64,000 nucleotides of DNA from an uncultured Helicobacteraceae bacterium (GCA_944323755.1 CALUTR010000004.1:124001-188000), one strand, 5' to 3'. Positions 18,850-29,619 are shown, numbered from the stretch's first letter. Notes: generated by a model from the sequence alone, not told the origin. Translations and numbers: made by a program.

Positions 18850-20919
18850 GTGATTGTAAATAGTGCAGAAAAAGATGTCGCACCAAGCATAGCAAAAAAG
18901 CCTGTGAAAAAGAGTAGTGGGGATTTTGCAAAATTTTTACATAATCTTGGAAAGACAGATAAACCTATAAAAGGTATGGAATCTAAACTAGCAATTCAAA
19001 ATAAAATTCCATCAAAAAATGCACAATTAAATAATAACAAGGCTTTATATCAGCCAAAATCATTATCTCGAAATAATCTTATACAAAAAACTTCATTTGA
19101 AGCATCACAGTATCCAAAACCAATTAAAACATCAGAAACAGCCTCACAGCCGCCTATAATAAAACCAGAGAGTTTTTCGCCTTTGATTGATGATACTAAA
19201 GAAATTACAAGCCCAAAATCAAAAGATGAGCTTTTTAAAAAAATACTGCAAAATAAGCCTCAAAGCGATACTTTTGTTAAAATTGAAGATAATAAAAATG
19301 ATGTAAAAAATCCAAATGAACTACAAAATAAAGATAATATTATTAGACCAAAAAATAGCACTTTAGAATCTCCGGAATCTCTAACAATAGCTACTAATCA
19401 AGAAAATAGTCAAGAAATAAATGATACTAAAGATTTGCAAAATATTAAACCAAAATTAGAAAATGTAGAATCCAAAATATCGCAACTTCCAATAAAAGAT
19501 CAAAAAATATCAGATGTACTAGATGATACAAGCGCACTAGAACAAGATATTGCAATGCCTAATAAAAATCAGGAATTAAAAAATGTTAAAACAGCAAATA
19601 ATGCAAAAATTCCAAATGAGACTAATGATCTACACGCAGAATCTAGTATTTCTCCTGCTTCTATTGTGTCAAAAGAGGTGCTAAATGATGCTTTAAAAAC
19701 TCCAAAAAATGATATGAAACAAACTAATGATGCGTTAATAGATAATATTTTAAAAGATTCTCCATCTAAATTTTCTACTTTAAGTGATGATGATGTGAAA
19801 TTATCGCTTAAAGATACACTTAAATACGGAGCATTTAAAGCCTTTGATGCTTTATCATTGCTTAAACCAAGTGATGGGAAAAAATTAAGTGATTTAATAA
19901 AAAATGCTGATGAGTTAGCTTTAAATCTCACAAAAATACAGCATAAAAAAGAAATAATAAAGCCAAATGAAGTTGATAATAAAAAGCCACTTGAATTGAA
20001 GAATAATGACTTAAAAGCAAAGATAGAATCTGCAAAAGATGATTTAAAATTATCACAACAACAGGAAAATCAAACTTCAAATCAGCAAAATATCAATCAA
20101 GAAAATGATGTAAAAAATATTGCAAAAAATAATAATAAAACGATGGATTTAAAAAATGCAGATATGCAAAAGGAAAATCTAGATCATAAAGATAATCAAC
20201 AAAATCAAAGAAAAGATGCAAAAGATCAAACAAAAACTCTACAAAAACAAGAATTAGCGCAAACTTCAAATCATCAAAATACGCAGAATTTAGATTCCAA
20301 ACCTTTACAAAAAGATGCTAGTGAATTAAATACAAAGGATTTGGCGCAACAAGATTTAGCAATAGAGAAAAATCAAGATTTAAAACCAGCAAATTTTAAA
20401 TTAGATAATAAAAAAGAGTTAAAGCTTGAAAATGATGTCAAGCAAGCAAATAATGATAAAAATGTAGATCCTACTAATGTGAATAATACAAAAAATGATC
20501 AAATGCAAAGAAATGCAGATTTAAAAGAGACTTTTAGTGGTTTTGCAAGGGCGTTAAAGCAAGAGATTGTTAATTATAAGCCACCACTTTCAAAATTGAC
20601 ATTAGAGTTAAATCCAGCAAATTTAGGAAATATTGAAGTTAGTATTACGCATCAAGGTAAAAATCTCCAACTTCAATTAAATGGTAATCAAAATACGATA
20701 AATTTGTTTATCCAAAATCAAAGTGATTTGCGATCGGCACTTAGTCAAATAGGCTATGAAAATATAACAATGAGTTTCTCAAATGGATCTCAAATGGGCT
20801 TTAGTGATAATAGCGGAAAATGGAATTTTAGGCATTTAGATAGAGCTATAGATTCCATTGATGATACAGATAATGAAATGGTTAATCTAGAAATCACGCT
20901 TGTGAATAACTATGCATAA
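18850..20919 (+). CDS. fliK: Flagellar hook-length control protein FliK
   Basis: A 689-residue secreted ruler protein. The first 550 residues are low-complexity (rich in K, N, D, Q) with many short degenerate repeats of the QN-KD type. The C-terminal hook-length domain is compact: SKLTLELNPANLGNIEVSI near residue 580, then NLQLQLNG and QNQSDLRSALSQIGYENITMSF. FliK stops hook export and switches FlhB, also encoded here at 58 kb, to late substrates. Start is GTG at 18850 with AGGA upstream. First gene of fliK-flgD-flgE, the order of HP0906-HP0908. Confidence 0.85.
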   Translation: MIVNSAEKDVAPSIAKKPVKKSSGDFAKFLHNLGKTDKPIKGMESKLAIQNKIPSKNAQLNNNKALYQPKSLSRNNLIQKTSFEASQYPKPIKTSETASQPPIIKPESFSPLIDDTKEITSPKSKDELFKKILQNKPQSDTFVKIEDNKNDVKNPNELQNKDNIIRPKNSTLESPESLTIATNQENSQEINDTKDLQNIKPKLENVESKISQLPIKDQKISDVLDDTSALEQDIAMPNKNQELKNVKTANNAKIPNETNDLHAESSISPASIVSKEVLNDALKTPKNDMKQTNDALIDNILKDSPSKFSTLSDDDVKLSLKDTLKYGAFKAFDALSLLKPSDGKKLSDLIKNADELALNLTKIQHKKEIIKPNEVDNKKPLELKNNDLKAKIESAKDDLKLSQQQENQTSNQQNINQENDVKNIAKNNNKTMDLKNADMQKENLDHKDNQQNQRKDAKDQTKTLQKQELAQTSNHQNTQNLDSKPLQKDASELNTKDLAQQDLAIEKNQDLKPANFKLDNKKELKLENDVKQANNDKNVDPTNVNNTKNDQMQRNADLKETFSGFARALKQEIVNYKPPLSKLTLELNPANLGNIEVSITHQGKNLQLQLNGNQNTINLFIQNQSDLRSALSQIGYENITMSFSNGSQMGFSDNSGKWNFRHLDRAIDSIDDTDNEMVNLEITLVNNYA

Positions 20920-20925
20920 AGGATT

Positions 20926-21762
20926 ATGATGGCAACGGATGGAATAAAACAACCAATAGATTTAAATGAAGTTACAGGATACAATAAAGCACAGAGCGCA
21001 AAACCAAAGAAAGATCCAAATGAGCTTGATAATGATGCTTTTATGAAATTATTTTTAGAACAATTAAAAAACCAAGATCCAACTTCGCCTATGGAGACGG
21101 ATAAAATCATCACTCAAACAGCGCAATTAACACAAGTTGAAATGCAGGAGCAGACAAAACAAACGATGATTGAAGTTGCAGATGCGATGAAAAGCACACA
21201 AGCAACAAATGAGGAATTGAGAAATTTTCAAAAAGATATGAAAACTACACTTGAGGCGCTACTTGCAAGCATTAATAAAAATGCAGAATCTTCAATTGAT
21301 CATTCTAGTGCGCTTACTTCATCACCATACAATAGCATTAATATGATAGGCAAAATCGTAGAAACAAAGATAAATGGGCTAAATATAGAAGAGGGTAAAG
21401 ATATTGATTTTGAACTTTATTTTGATGAAAACATTGATATAAGTAGAGGAAGTCCAAAAATAATGATTTTTAATGAAAATAAAGAATTGGTGCGTGAGTT
21501 TGATATCAGCGCATACAATGGTATGAGTGGTTATTTGAGATTTAGCTGGGATTCTAGAGATAATCAAGGAAATGCGCTTCCAAGTGGTGCTTACAATGTG
21601 ATAGCAAATTATAATCAAAATTTAGATGGTAGTGTAAATATCGCTAGACTTGGTAGAGGTGAGGTTCAAAGTGTGATTTTCAATGATGGTAAACCGCATT
21701 TGAGGCTTGGTGAGCTAATAGTGCCACTTGAAGAAGCTTTAGAGTTTTATGCAAAAAAGTAA
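20926..21762 (+). CDS. flgD: Flagellar hook capping protein FlgD
   Basis: A 278-residue hook scaffold. The N-terminal export/cap motif NDAFMKLFLEQLKNQDPTSPME (read as FLxLFLxQLxNQDPxxPM) lies near residue 39. The C-terminal domain has the FlgD Ig/tudor-like SGYLRFSWDSRDNQGNALPSGAY stretch. It caps the growing hook while FlgE subunits add. Two ATG codons in tandem at 20926; either works with the AAGGA just upstream. Six bases after fliK. Confidence 0.92.
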   Translation: MMATDGIKQPIDLNEVTGYNKAQSAKPKKDPNELDNDAFMKLFLEQLKNQDPTSPMETDKIITQTAQLTQVEMQEQTKQTMIEVADAMKSTQATNEELRNFQKDMKTTLEALLASINKNAESSIDHSSALTSSPYNSINMIGKIVETKINGLNIEEGKDIDFELYFDENIDISRGSPKIMIFNENKELVREFDISAYNGMSGYLRFSWDSRDNQGNALPSGAYNVIANYNQNLDGSVNIARLGRGEVQSVIFNDGKPHLRLGELIVPLEEALEFYAKK

Positions 21763-21783
21763 GTAATTAATAAGGATATAAAG

Positions 21784-23979
21784 ATGAATTCTACTTTATT
21801 TAATGGATATAGCGGTATCAAGACACATCAATTTGGTTTGGATTCTACATCAAATAATATTGCAAATATCAATACAACGGGTTATAGAGCAAATATGCCA
21901 GAATTTAGAAGCTTATTTTCAAATGCATTAACTTCAACAAATCCGAATTCACCTGTATCTAGTGATATGAACTATGGTTCTAGTGCTGCTTCAAATGCAA
22001 TATCTACTATAAGTGGTAGTTATAAAGAAAGTGATGGTGAGTTAAATGTTGCATATGCAGGAAAAGGGTGGTTTGTCGTAGGTAATAATGAGGGTGGAAA
22101 TTTTAATATAGAAGAACCAAATTCAAATGCATTTTTTACTAGAGATGGATCATTTGCAAGAGATGCTCAAGGTTATATTGTGAATTCATCTGGTCATTAT
22201 ATGATGGGTGTTGATCTAGGGAAAATACAAGATGGTGTATTTATTAGTAATAAAGAAATTGATGGAGAGTTGTTACCTAGTGGGGAATTGCAGCCACTTA
22301 AAATTCCACAGGATTTACACTATGGTCCTACACAGACGACACAAGTTAGTTTAGCAGTCAATCTTAACCCAAATCAAAGTGTATTACCAGCGTATGAAGT
22401 TTTTTCAGATAGCAGTGGTCAAATTGATAATGAAGCTGTGCTAAATCAAGATATTAATTCATTTTTGGTTGATGAAGAGCAGATAAATGCAGAAGTTTTT
22501 AATGATGTAACCATAAAAATAAATCAAAACAATGAAAGCAAGGAATATGTTTTTAAATATAAAGATGATGGAGAAAATGGCTTTAGAACGCTTGGCGAGT
22601 TGATGAAGCAGATAAAGGACAAAACAGGATTGGATCTAGAGCTTAGCAAAAATACAAATGGCGATATACATAAAAACATCACTCTTGAATTAAAGAATAA
22701 TTCACTTTCAAATATGAATGTTGAATTAGGTGGTAGATTGTTTGATAAGCTTGGGTTAAAAGGCTCTAAAGATCTTGATAATCTAAAGATAAAAGATTTG
22801 GATTCTACTAGAGATTATGAAATTGGAGATTACGCAAAAGTCGATGGTGCTATATTTCAAAGGATAAATTCTAGTGGTTATTCTAATCCACTAGATGATG
22901 AACAATCGTGGGTTTTGGTGGATTCTAATGGAATTAAGGATTATAATGCGGAATCTATCTATGATATTAATTCATTGGTGAAAAGTGATGGTAAGGTTTA
23001 TCAAAAAATAGGTGAATCTAATTCATCTTTAGATGATACGACAAGCTGGAGAGAGCTTGGTAGTGTAAAAAATATCAATATTGATCAATATAATGAAAAT
23101 GATAATTATGCAAAAAATGATTTAGTTTATTTTAATAATTCAATTTATATTAAAATTGGGGATTCAAGTGATGGCAATCCAGAAAATGACAAAATGAATT
23201 GGAAAATATTAGATAATGAAAAATTCTTAAGCAGTAAAATGGGTGTTGCAAACTACAAAACAACTACAGAAATCTTTGATGAAAATGGTAAAAAGCAGCT
23301 TATCGTATCTAAATTTGTCCTTCAAGATAATTCAAGTGATGAAAAAATATGGAGTGTAAAAACCGCTGTATATGATAAAGATGGATCAAATATCATTAGT
23401 GATGAGGTGACTAGCAGTGTCAAATTTGATAAAGATGGCAAAATCATTCAAGGTGATGATATTGAGCTAAAAATAAATGATCGAATCATTACATATAGCT
23501 TGAATGGCAGTGAGGATAGAGGTAGCACAAGTATTTCTTATATTGATTCATCGATATTAGGTGAGATAAAAGATGGCGTGCAAAAAGGCGAATTAAGTGA
23601 AATTTCTATTGATAATAATGGGCTTATTAATTTAGCATTTTCAAATGGTATCACAGAGACAATGGGAAGAGTTGGTATAGTGGCATTTGTGAATGATCAA
23701 GGTCTGCAAAAAATAGGTGGAAATTTATTTGAAATGAGTGCTATAAGTAGAGATGGTGATGAGGGTGTTATTGCAAGCGGGAATCCAATACTTGGCTGGG
23801 ATACAGATGGGAATCTTAGATTTGGTCAAGTGCTGCATAAATATCTTGAAACAAGTAATGTTAATCCTGCTGATGCGATGACAGATTTGATCGTATTTCA
23901 AAGGGGTTATGCAATGAATGCAAAAGCATTTACAACAGGTGATGATCTAATAAAAGAGGCTATCAATCTCAAACGCTAA
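21784..23979 (+). CDS. flgE: Flagellar hook protein FlgE
   Basis: A 731-residue hook subunit. It has the rod/hook N-terminal helix with NNIANINTTGYRA near residue 27 and the C-terminal heptad helix LETSNVNPADAMTDLIVFQRGYAMNAKAF. The middle is long and variable, as in Helicobacter FlgE (about 718). It contains three related segments in which an aromatic/hydrophobic frame with KDGAIFQRI, KSDGKVYQKIGES and NNSIYIKIGDS recurs (residues about 350-480). These are internal repeats of a carbohydrate-binding-like module exposed on the hook surface. Third gene of the sigma54 operon. Confidence 0.94.
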   Translation: MNSTLFNGYSGIKTHQFGLDSTSNNIANINTTGYRANMPEFRSLFSNALTSTNPNSPVSSDMNYGSSAASNAISTISGSYKESDGELNVAYAGKGWFVVGNNEGGNFNIEEPNSNAFFTRDGSFARDAQGYIVNSSGHYMMGVDLGKIQDGVFISNKEIDGELLPSGELQPLKIPQDLHYGPTQTTQVSLAVNLNPNQSVLPAYEVFSDSSGQIDNEAVLNQDINSFLVDEEQINAEVFNDVTIKINQNNESKEYVFKYKDDGENGFRTLGELMKQIKDKTGLDLELSKNTNGDIHKNITLELKNNSLSNMNVELGGRLFDKLGLKGSKDLDNLKIKDLDSTRDYEIGDYAKVDGAIFQRINSSGYSNPLDDEQSWVLVDSNGIKDYNAESIYDINSLVKSDGKVYQKIGESNSSLDDTTSWRELGSVKNINIDQYNENDNYAKNDLVYFNNSIYIKIGDSSDGNPENDKMNWKILDNEKFLSSKMGVANYKTTTEIFDENGKKQLIVSKFVLQDNSSDEKIWSVKTAVYDKDGSNIISDEVTSSVKFDKDGKIIQGDDIELKINDRIITYSLNGSEDRGSTSISYIDSSILGEIKDGVQKGELSEISIDNNGLINLAFSNGITETMGRVGIVAFVNDQGLQKIGGNLFEMSAISRDGDEGVIASGNPILGWDTDGNLRFGQVLHKYLETSNVNPADAMTDLIVFQRGYAMNAKAFTTGDDLIKEAINLKR

Positions 23980-23982
23980 GAA

Positions 23983-24600
23983 TTATTTGCTATGTAGCGT
24001 TGGTAGCTTCCATTTTTTGATATATGCTGTAATCCGTAGCAAAAATGCGCTCATTGCCACAAATGCAATGATATATGCATTGTATTCATCAAAAAAATAT
24101 GAATATATAAATAGAGCTAATGCACAATATATCGCGATGATTCCATATACTTCGCTCTTTAGTAGTAATGGAACTTCATTAATTACTACATCTCTTATAA
24201 TACTTCCTCCAACTGCCGTGATAAAAGATAGTATCACAACGCCAAATAAATTAAAATTCATATCAATTGCAAGTAGTGCTCCAGAAATAGCAAATGCTAC
24301 CAATCCAATTGCGTCCATTACAATAAATAAAATCTTTTGTTCTAGTGTATCATCAAGTAATTTTCTAAAAATAATACAGCCTATAAAAACAGCAAATAAT
24401 GTAATGCTTGGGTAGTAAAAATTAAATACAAAAGGCATTCTAGAGACTATGGTATCACGCACGATACCGCCACCAAACGCAGTTGTAGCTGACATTATTG
24501 CGACACCCAAAATATCAAATTGCTTTCTTATGCCAACTAGGAAGCCACTCACTGCAAATGCGATAATCCCAATAATATCAAATACCCAAATACTATCCAT
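23983..24600 (-). CDS. TRIC-type (UPF0126/YadS-like) membrane channel
   Basis: A 205-residue inner-membrane protein with two repeated halves of three membrane segments. Each half has the family Gly-rich turn and RD pair: AFGGGIVRDTIVSRMPFVF near residue 41 and AVGGSIIRDVVINEVPLLL near residue 127. The family covers TRIC channels and glycine transporters of UPF0126. The exact cargo cannot be read. It ends three bases from flgE on the opposite strand. Confidence 0.85.
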   Translation of the reverse strand: MDSIWVFDIIGIIAFAVSGFLVGIRKQFDILGVAIMSATTAFGGGIVRDTIVSRMPFVFNFYYPSITLFAVFIGCIIFRKLLDDTLEQKILFIVMDAIGLVAFAISGALLAIDMNFNLFGVVILSFITAVGGSIIRDVVINEVPLLLKSEVYGIIAIYCALALFIYSYFFDEYNAYIIAFVAMSAFLLRITAYIKKWKLPTLHSK

Positions 24601-24613
24601 TTTTTGCCTTTAT

Positions 24614-25783
24614 TTATATTGCATATCTAGCTATTACTTTTCCATAATATTTAACAACTATATTGCCATTTTTATTGACTTTTTTTAGTGGCTGTCCGCC
24701 ATCTCCTATGCCATAAAATTCTAGTCTTTTTTTCATTGTTTTATCATCTATTGTTATTTTAGAGATGTTTCTTTCTTTTAATTGTATGCTTATTTCTTTT
24801 GCAATATAGAATGAATTTAAAAATGATGGATTTTCTAATGCGACATACAAATACTTAGAGAGAATTAGTATTGATGCTTCGATTATAAGAAATGTTATCA
24901 CTATAATAAATCTATTTTTGTATGAATTTTGAAATATGGGTAGTCTTACTCTTATATCGCTTAGAAATTGCCTTATCATAAGTGGGATTCCACATAATGA
25001 CATAAATAAGAACACTTCTTTATCTACATTTTGTCTAATTGATAAAAGCATACTTACAACAAGACTACACACGCTTACATATAACAATAGATTCTTTTTT
25101 TCTTTTGTTATGTTTCTATAGAGTATATATACATAATATACAAATAGTGGTGGTGAATATAGTAGTGCAAGAGATCTGATCACATCTAAAAAATTACCTC
25201 TTGGTATCCCGCTAACATCAATACCAAATATATACATATTGATAGAAAAGCACATAAGTGCAAATATTGCTGTGTATGTTTTTTTAAAGCTTAGTGCATA
25301 GAAAAATAATGCTAAAAATAGCATAAAAATACTTGGACCTAAAAAGATTGATATAGCTAAAATTGGATATGCTATTTTATTGTATGCGATTTCTATATAA
25401 CACACAAGTAGCACAACAAATAATATGATTGATGATTGATTTAGTATTGTGCCTTGCATAATTACACCAGGTATCAGTGCATATATAATAGCACATAATA
25501 TAGCGTCTTTGGGGTGCTTTAGGACTTTTTTAGATATTAAATATATAAGTGTTAGATTGAGTGCAAACAATATAATATTTGGGATTCTAAATGTATAATC
25601 ATTCACACCAAGTAATGATGTAGAGAATCTAGATAATCTTGATGTGATATTATTATCACTAAAATACAATACAGCTTCTTGATAGCTTATACTTAGCCCA
25701 CTAATAATAAATAATATTATAGATATGCTGCATATTAAAACGAGTATAAAATAAATATCAAATCTATTAATAAAATTCATCAA
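24614..25783 (-). CDS. GT-C-type membrane glycosyltransferase-like protein
   Basis: A 389-residue protein with about nine membrane segments. The first loop has YQEAVLYFSDNN near residue 33 (acidic residues at the place used by GT-C catalytic bases), and a short soluble tail of about 70 residues follows. It looks like a small GT39-type enzyme. The start lies 17 bases inside the end of ilvA, so it is translationally coupled to it. Unlike its two relatives at 14 and 29 kb it has no poly-G tract and is intact. Acceptor and donor are unknown. Confidence 0.6.
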   Translation of the reverse strand: MMNFINRFDIYFILVLICSISIILFIISGLSISYQEAVLYFSDNNITSRLSRFSTSLLGVNDYTFRIPNIILFALNLTLIYLISKKVLKHPKDAILCAIIYALIPGVIMQGTILNQSSIILFVVLLVCYIEIAYNKIAYPILAISIFLGPSIFMLFLALFFYALSFKKTYTAIFALMCFSINMYIFGIDVSGIPRGNFLDVIRSLALLYSPPLFVYYVYILYRNITKEKKNLLLYVSVCSLVVSMLLSIRQNVDKEVFLFMSLCGIPLMIRQFLSDIRVRLPIFQNSYKNRFIIVITFLIIEASILILSKYLYVALENPSFLNSFYIAKEISIQLKERNISKITIDDKTMKKRLEFYGIGDGGQPLKKVNKNGNIVVKYYGKVIARYAI

Positions 25784-26975
25784 TCTTATAGCCAGCTTGC
25801 GCTAATTTATCTCTAATTTCATTTTGGTGATCCAATCCTTTTGTCTCTAGTGCCATACTAATTATTGCATCTCCATAATCAAGTGTTGTTGAGATTCTAT
25901 TATAATCGACTTTTATGATATTTGCACCAGCTTTGCATAATATATTTGTAAGGCTTTGCAGGCTTCCTGGTTTATCAATCAATATTGTCTTAAACTGCAT
26001 TTTTCTATATGATTTAATCAATCCTTTTTCGATGATAAGGCTTAGCATTGTTGCATCAATATTCCCACCACTTAGGACGATACCTACATTTTTGCCTTTT
26101 GGTATTTGGATTTTGTCGTGTAGTATTGCTGCTACACCTACAGCACCTGCACCTTCAACTACAAGCTTTTGTTTCTCTAATAAAAATAACACAGCATTTG
26201 CTATTTCCTCATCATCTACCATTATAATATCATCAACACATTCTAATATTAGATTGAGGTTTTTTTCATTGACATCTCTAACAGCAATTCCATCTGCTAT
26301 GGTTTTTACGCTTTTTGAGTTACATACTTTTTTGTTTTTAAATGAATGATGCATAGCAGATGCCCCTTCTGCTACTACCCCGATGATTTTTGTATTTGGA
26401 CTTATATTTTTGTATGCACTTGAGATTCCAGAGATTAGCCCACCGCCTCCAACAGGGACTAATACATAATCAAGGCTTTCTTCTTCAATCATTTCTAATG
26501 CTATTGTGCCTTGACCGATGATTACATCATCATCTGCAAATGGGTGAATATATTCTAATTCTTCAGTTTTTGCTAATTCTTTTGCGTATTTGTATGCTTC
26601 ATCGTAGTTTTCACCTGCAAGTATCACTTCAGCACCAAGTGATTTTGTAGATACAACTTTAAGTAGTGGTGTCGCCTCTGGCATAACAATAACAGATCGA
26701 ATTCCAAAATGTTTAGCGCTATATGCTACACCTTGAGCGTGGTTACCTGCACTTGCTGAAATTACTCCAAGATCTCGTTTTGTATCGCTTAATTCAGCTA
26801 TTCTATTAAATGCGCCTCTTAGCTTATATGCACCTGTTTTTTGTAAATTTTCTTTTTTTAAAAACACATTGCAGCCGCTTAATTCGCTAAGTCTTGGTGC
26901 AAATGATAATTCTGTTTTTACAACGATATTTTTAACTCTAGCTCTTGCAGCTTTGAAGCGCTCTAAATCTATCAT
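25767..26975 (-). CDS. ilvA: Threonine ammonia-lyase with ACT domain
   Basis: A 402-residue PLP enzyme making 2-oxobutanoate from threonine. The PLP lysine is in GAYKLRGAF (K51), the Gly-rich phosphate loop in VPVGGGGLISG, and NHAQGVA follows the SASAG stretch. A C-terminal ACT domain (about 325-402, IDKPGSLQSLTNIL) gives it the short TdcB/IlvA form with one ACT repeat. ATG at 26975 is chosen over an in-frame TTG-type extension because GGAGGAG precedes it and it overlaps the upstream gene by ATGA. Likely biosynthetic, for isoleucine with IlvD. Confidence 0.9.
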   Translation of the reverse strand: MIDLERFKAARARVKNIVVKTELSFAPRLSELSGCNVFLKKENLQKTGAYKLRGAFNRIAELSDTKRDLGVISASAGNHAQGVAYSAKHFGIRSVIVMPEATPLLKVVSTKSLGAEVILAGENYDEAYKYAKELAKTEELEYIHPFADDDVIIGQGTIALEMIEEESLDYVLVPVGGGGLISGISSAYKNISPNTKIIGVVAEGASAMHHSFKNKKVCNSKSVKTIADGIAVRDVNEKNLNLILECVDDIIMVDDEEIANAVLFLLEKQKLVVEGAGAVGVAAILHDKIQIPKGKNVGIVLSGGNIDATMLSLIIEKGLIKSYRKMQFKTILIDKPGSLQSLTNILCKAGANIIKVDYNRISTTLDYGDAIISMALETKGLDHQNEIRDKLAQAGYKIDEFY

Positions 26976-27886
26976 CTCCTCCCCTTTAAATGTATTTTGA
27001 TTTCTTTGATGATTATAGGCATTGCAACTAAGATTCCAGATAAAATAATTAAACACATTCCAGTGATGCTATAAAAATCAGGAATTATATCACCTAAAAT
27101 GATCCCAAAAATTAAGCTAAATACAATTCTAGTGTAATCAATAGGTGCGACTATTCCAGCTGGAGCAAATGTATAAGCTCTAGTGATGTAGTATTGTCCT
27201 ATTGTCCCTGTAATTCCAACTAATAAGATAGCAATATACTCTTTTATACCTAGTGTGCTAAAAGAATCTTGAAAGAATATTATACCAATGATTCCAAGTA
27301 GGCTAGCACCAAGCCCGAAGCTTAGCATTATTGTTAAATCATCAAAATATCCTTTGAGTGATTTTATACTTATAAATGCGAGTGCTGCAAAGATCCCACT
27401 TAGTATCCCAAGTATGATGTTTATTGTGCTTAGATTTGATGTTTGTGGGTTGCTTATTAGTATCACGCCAATAAAGCCTATCACTACACTAATGATCACT
27501 CCTATGCTAGGCTTTTCTCTTAGTATGATCCATGCAAATATTGCAGTCCATATTGGCGCGCTTTGTGCAAATGCTACAGATGTACCAAGTGATATTGTAG
27601 ATATATTATAAAGCATAGCATAAAGTGATAATGACCCAATCATAGCTCTAAAAATCAATCTTCCCCAGCCACCTTTTTTATTTTGATGATGTTTTTTGTA
27701 TTGATTTTTTTTGATAATAATTAATGGTATTATAAATACAACCATAGTAATACCACGAAAAAAAATATTTTCATTTATGGTGATAGATTCTGATAATACT
27801 TTCATAAATGAATTCATCAGTGAGAAGAAAAATGCTCCTGCAAGCATATAAAACATACCAAAATTGATAAGTTTCGTCCTAGTCAT
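26972..27886 (-). CDS. EamA/DMT-family exporter
   Basis: A 304-residue protein of ten membrane segments in two EamA halves (about 10-140 and 155-290). Typical stretches are the first-half end SAPIWTAIFAWIILREKP and the second-half IDYTRIVFSLIFGIILGD. This is the drug/metabolite transporter superfamily. Such genes export amino acids or metabolites. Its four-base ATGA overlap with ilvA suggests a link to threonine or its products, which is inference only. Confidence 0.8.
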   Translation of the reverse strand: MTRTKLINFGMFYMLAGAFFFSLMNSFMKVLSESITINENIFFRGITMVVFIIPLIIIKKNQYKKHHQNKKGGWGRLIFRAMIGSLSLYAMLYNISTISLGTSVAFAQSAPIWTAIFAWIILREKPSIGVIISVVIGFIGVILISNPQTSNLSTINIILGILSGIFAALAFISIKSLKGYFDDLTIMLSFGLGASLLGIIGIIFFQDSFSTLGIKEYIAILLVGITGTIGQYYITRAYTFAPAGIVAPIDYTRIVFSLIFGIILGDIIPDFYSITGMCLIILSGILVAMPIIIKEIKIHLKGRR

Positions 27887-27940
27887 TATCCCCTCCTATT
27901 GTATGCTATGGATTCTACTATCATTTATTAGAGTTGTTTG

Positions 27941-27975
27941 TAAAATTTTAGATTCTACGCAATAGAATCTAAAAT
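27941..27975 (-). terminator. Terminator of the phase-variable glycosyltransferase / cco transcript
   Basis: Perfect 13-bp stem (27945-27957 with 27963-27975), 5-base loop. On the minus strand it is followed by TTTTAC. It lies 8 bases past the glycosyltransferase stop codon and 60 bases before the EamA gene. The stem again contains AGATTCTA and its complement. Confidence 0.65.
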
Positions 27976-27982
27976 GTGGGGA

Positions 27983-29618
27983 TTATTTGACTTTGAAAAT
28001 GTATGTCTCAAGTGGCATTCTAAATATATTTTGATGACCAAAAACACTATGATTTGATTTAATGAATGTTGTATTTATGTATTTTGCTAGAGATTTTATA
28101 TTGATATATGGGATTGTTGTGAAATTTGTTTTATATATCAATTGATATTGATTTGATAGTTTATTGATGTATTCTTGTGTTGCGTTATTTGTTGTTGTGT
28201 TGTTTAGTATGATTAAATCACCACTTTTTGGTGTGTGGATATCTAGTGAATTAAAATATGTATAATCTTTTTTAGAATCTATTTTTATATCTTTTAAATT
28301 TGGATTGTTTGTTTTAACATCAAATTCTTTTATATTGTAGATTTTATTTAGATACTCTATATAATATCCGACATAATATTCTGCATATAGCTCCCTTCCT
28401 CTTCCTGTGCCATCAAAATAGATACTTGTATTTGGGTTTTCTCTTAAATAATTGGCACTAAAATCTAAAACATCATTAAATTGCACGCCTTGTGCTTTTA
28501 GATTGATTATATTGTAGATTCCAAAAGGCAGTGATGATGTAATAAATCCAAATATGCTTATTATGGATATGTATTTTATAAATCTTATTTTTATATATTC
28601 TTTATTTATTAGATAATAGATAATACTTCCACCACTAAAAATATAACAAGGTAATAAATAATATGTCTCAAAGATTCCAAGATATAAATAGGCACACAAA
28701 TACACAAAGCCAGCACTAAGAAAGCTATCAAAAAATGGTTCAAATTTATCTTTTTTGATAAAAACTCTATATAGTCTATATATAAATATCGTTGTTAGTA
28801 AAAATATGATAATCCCATCATTTAAAATATAATTTATTAGTCCTTTTAGCTTAATTATTGCTATATCACTATTTTCAGTATATCGATCATATCTTCCTTC
28901 AAGCTTGTCAAATATTAAAATCATATAAAGCAATATATAAATCACACTACTTAGCATAATGAGAGTTGAATAAAGTTTTAGTATTTTGTTTTTGGTTTTA
29001 AAGCTTGTGATAAAAAATACAGTTCCAATGATAAATGCAGCAATGAATATTGGTTCTTTTAAGTAAATACTAAGATTTAAAAATAAGATCCCAATAAAAA
29101 TATGTATTTTGCTTGATTTATAAAATACATAAAAGCTTGATAATATAAAAATACTCAAAAATAAAAGCATCATTTTATCACCATAGCAAATTCCAAAAAA
29201 TATTATCACAAACCCTACGCTAAGCATTAGAAGTGATATGAGTAATAGGTTGATTTTTGATTGATTGATGTTGTTTAGGAATGTTAAGTATGTAAATGCA
29301 AACATAACCGCGACAAATGCGTTGTATGTAAAAAATAAATATGGTGAATTAGAAAATTGCATAAGTATGTTTAAATCAAGTGATGCCAAAGGGAAAAAGC
29401 GTCCATAACTTGGATTATATCCATTCCATATTGGTGTGTGATTGTATATATCAAGCCACATCCAAATATCATCAAGATTGAATGTATACCTACTAAATGC
29501 AATCAAAGCAACACTATAAAATCCTAAAAATATTAAAAATGCTAAGAAATATTTGTTTTTACAATTTATGGATTGATTATTTTGCTGCTGCCCCCCCCCT
29601 ATTTATGAATTTTCCCAT
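27983..29618 (-). CDS. Phase-variable GT-C-type membrane glycosyltransferase fused to the end of the cco operon, off as written
   Basis: Most of the protein lies in one frame, but its real start is upstream, past a run of nine G (29591-29599, minus strand). ATG at 29618-29616 has AAAGGA before it and reads MGKFINRGG, then stops after the tract. With eight G it continues QQQNNQSIN, a first membrane segment (YFLAFLIFLGFYSVALIAF) and SRYTFNLDDIWMW, where DD is the expected GT-C catalytic site. The restored length is about 544 residues with roughly 11 membrane segments and a 120-residue soluble tail. The ATG is one base after the stop of the FixH-like gene, so it is co-translated with the oxidase operon. 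Confidence 0.78.
29591..29599 (-). repeat. Poly-G tract (C on the plus strand), nine bases, phase-variation switch
   Basis: G9 near codon 8 of the glycosyltransferase. G8 (or G11) links the start codon to the long frame; G9 is off. Confidence 0.82.
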
Positions 29619-29619
29619 T

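Noticed and set aside
24614..25783. Poly-G control of this glycosyltransferase too
   Set aside because: No G or C run of seven or more lies in or before the gene, and the frame is whole.
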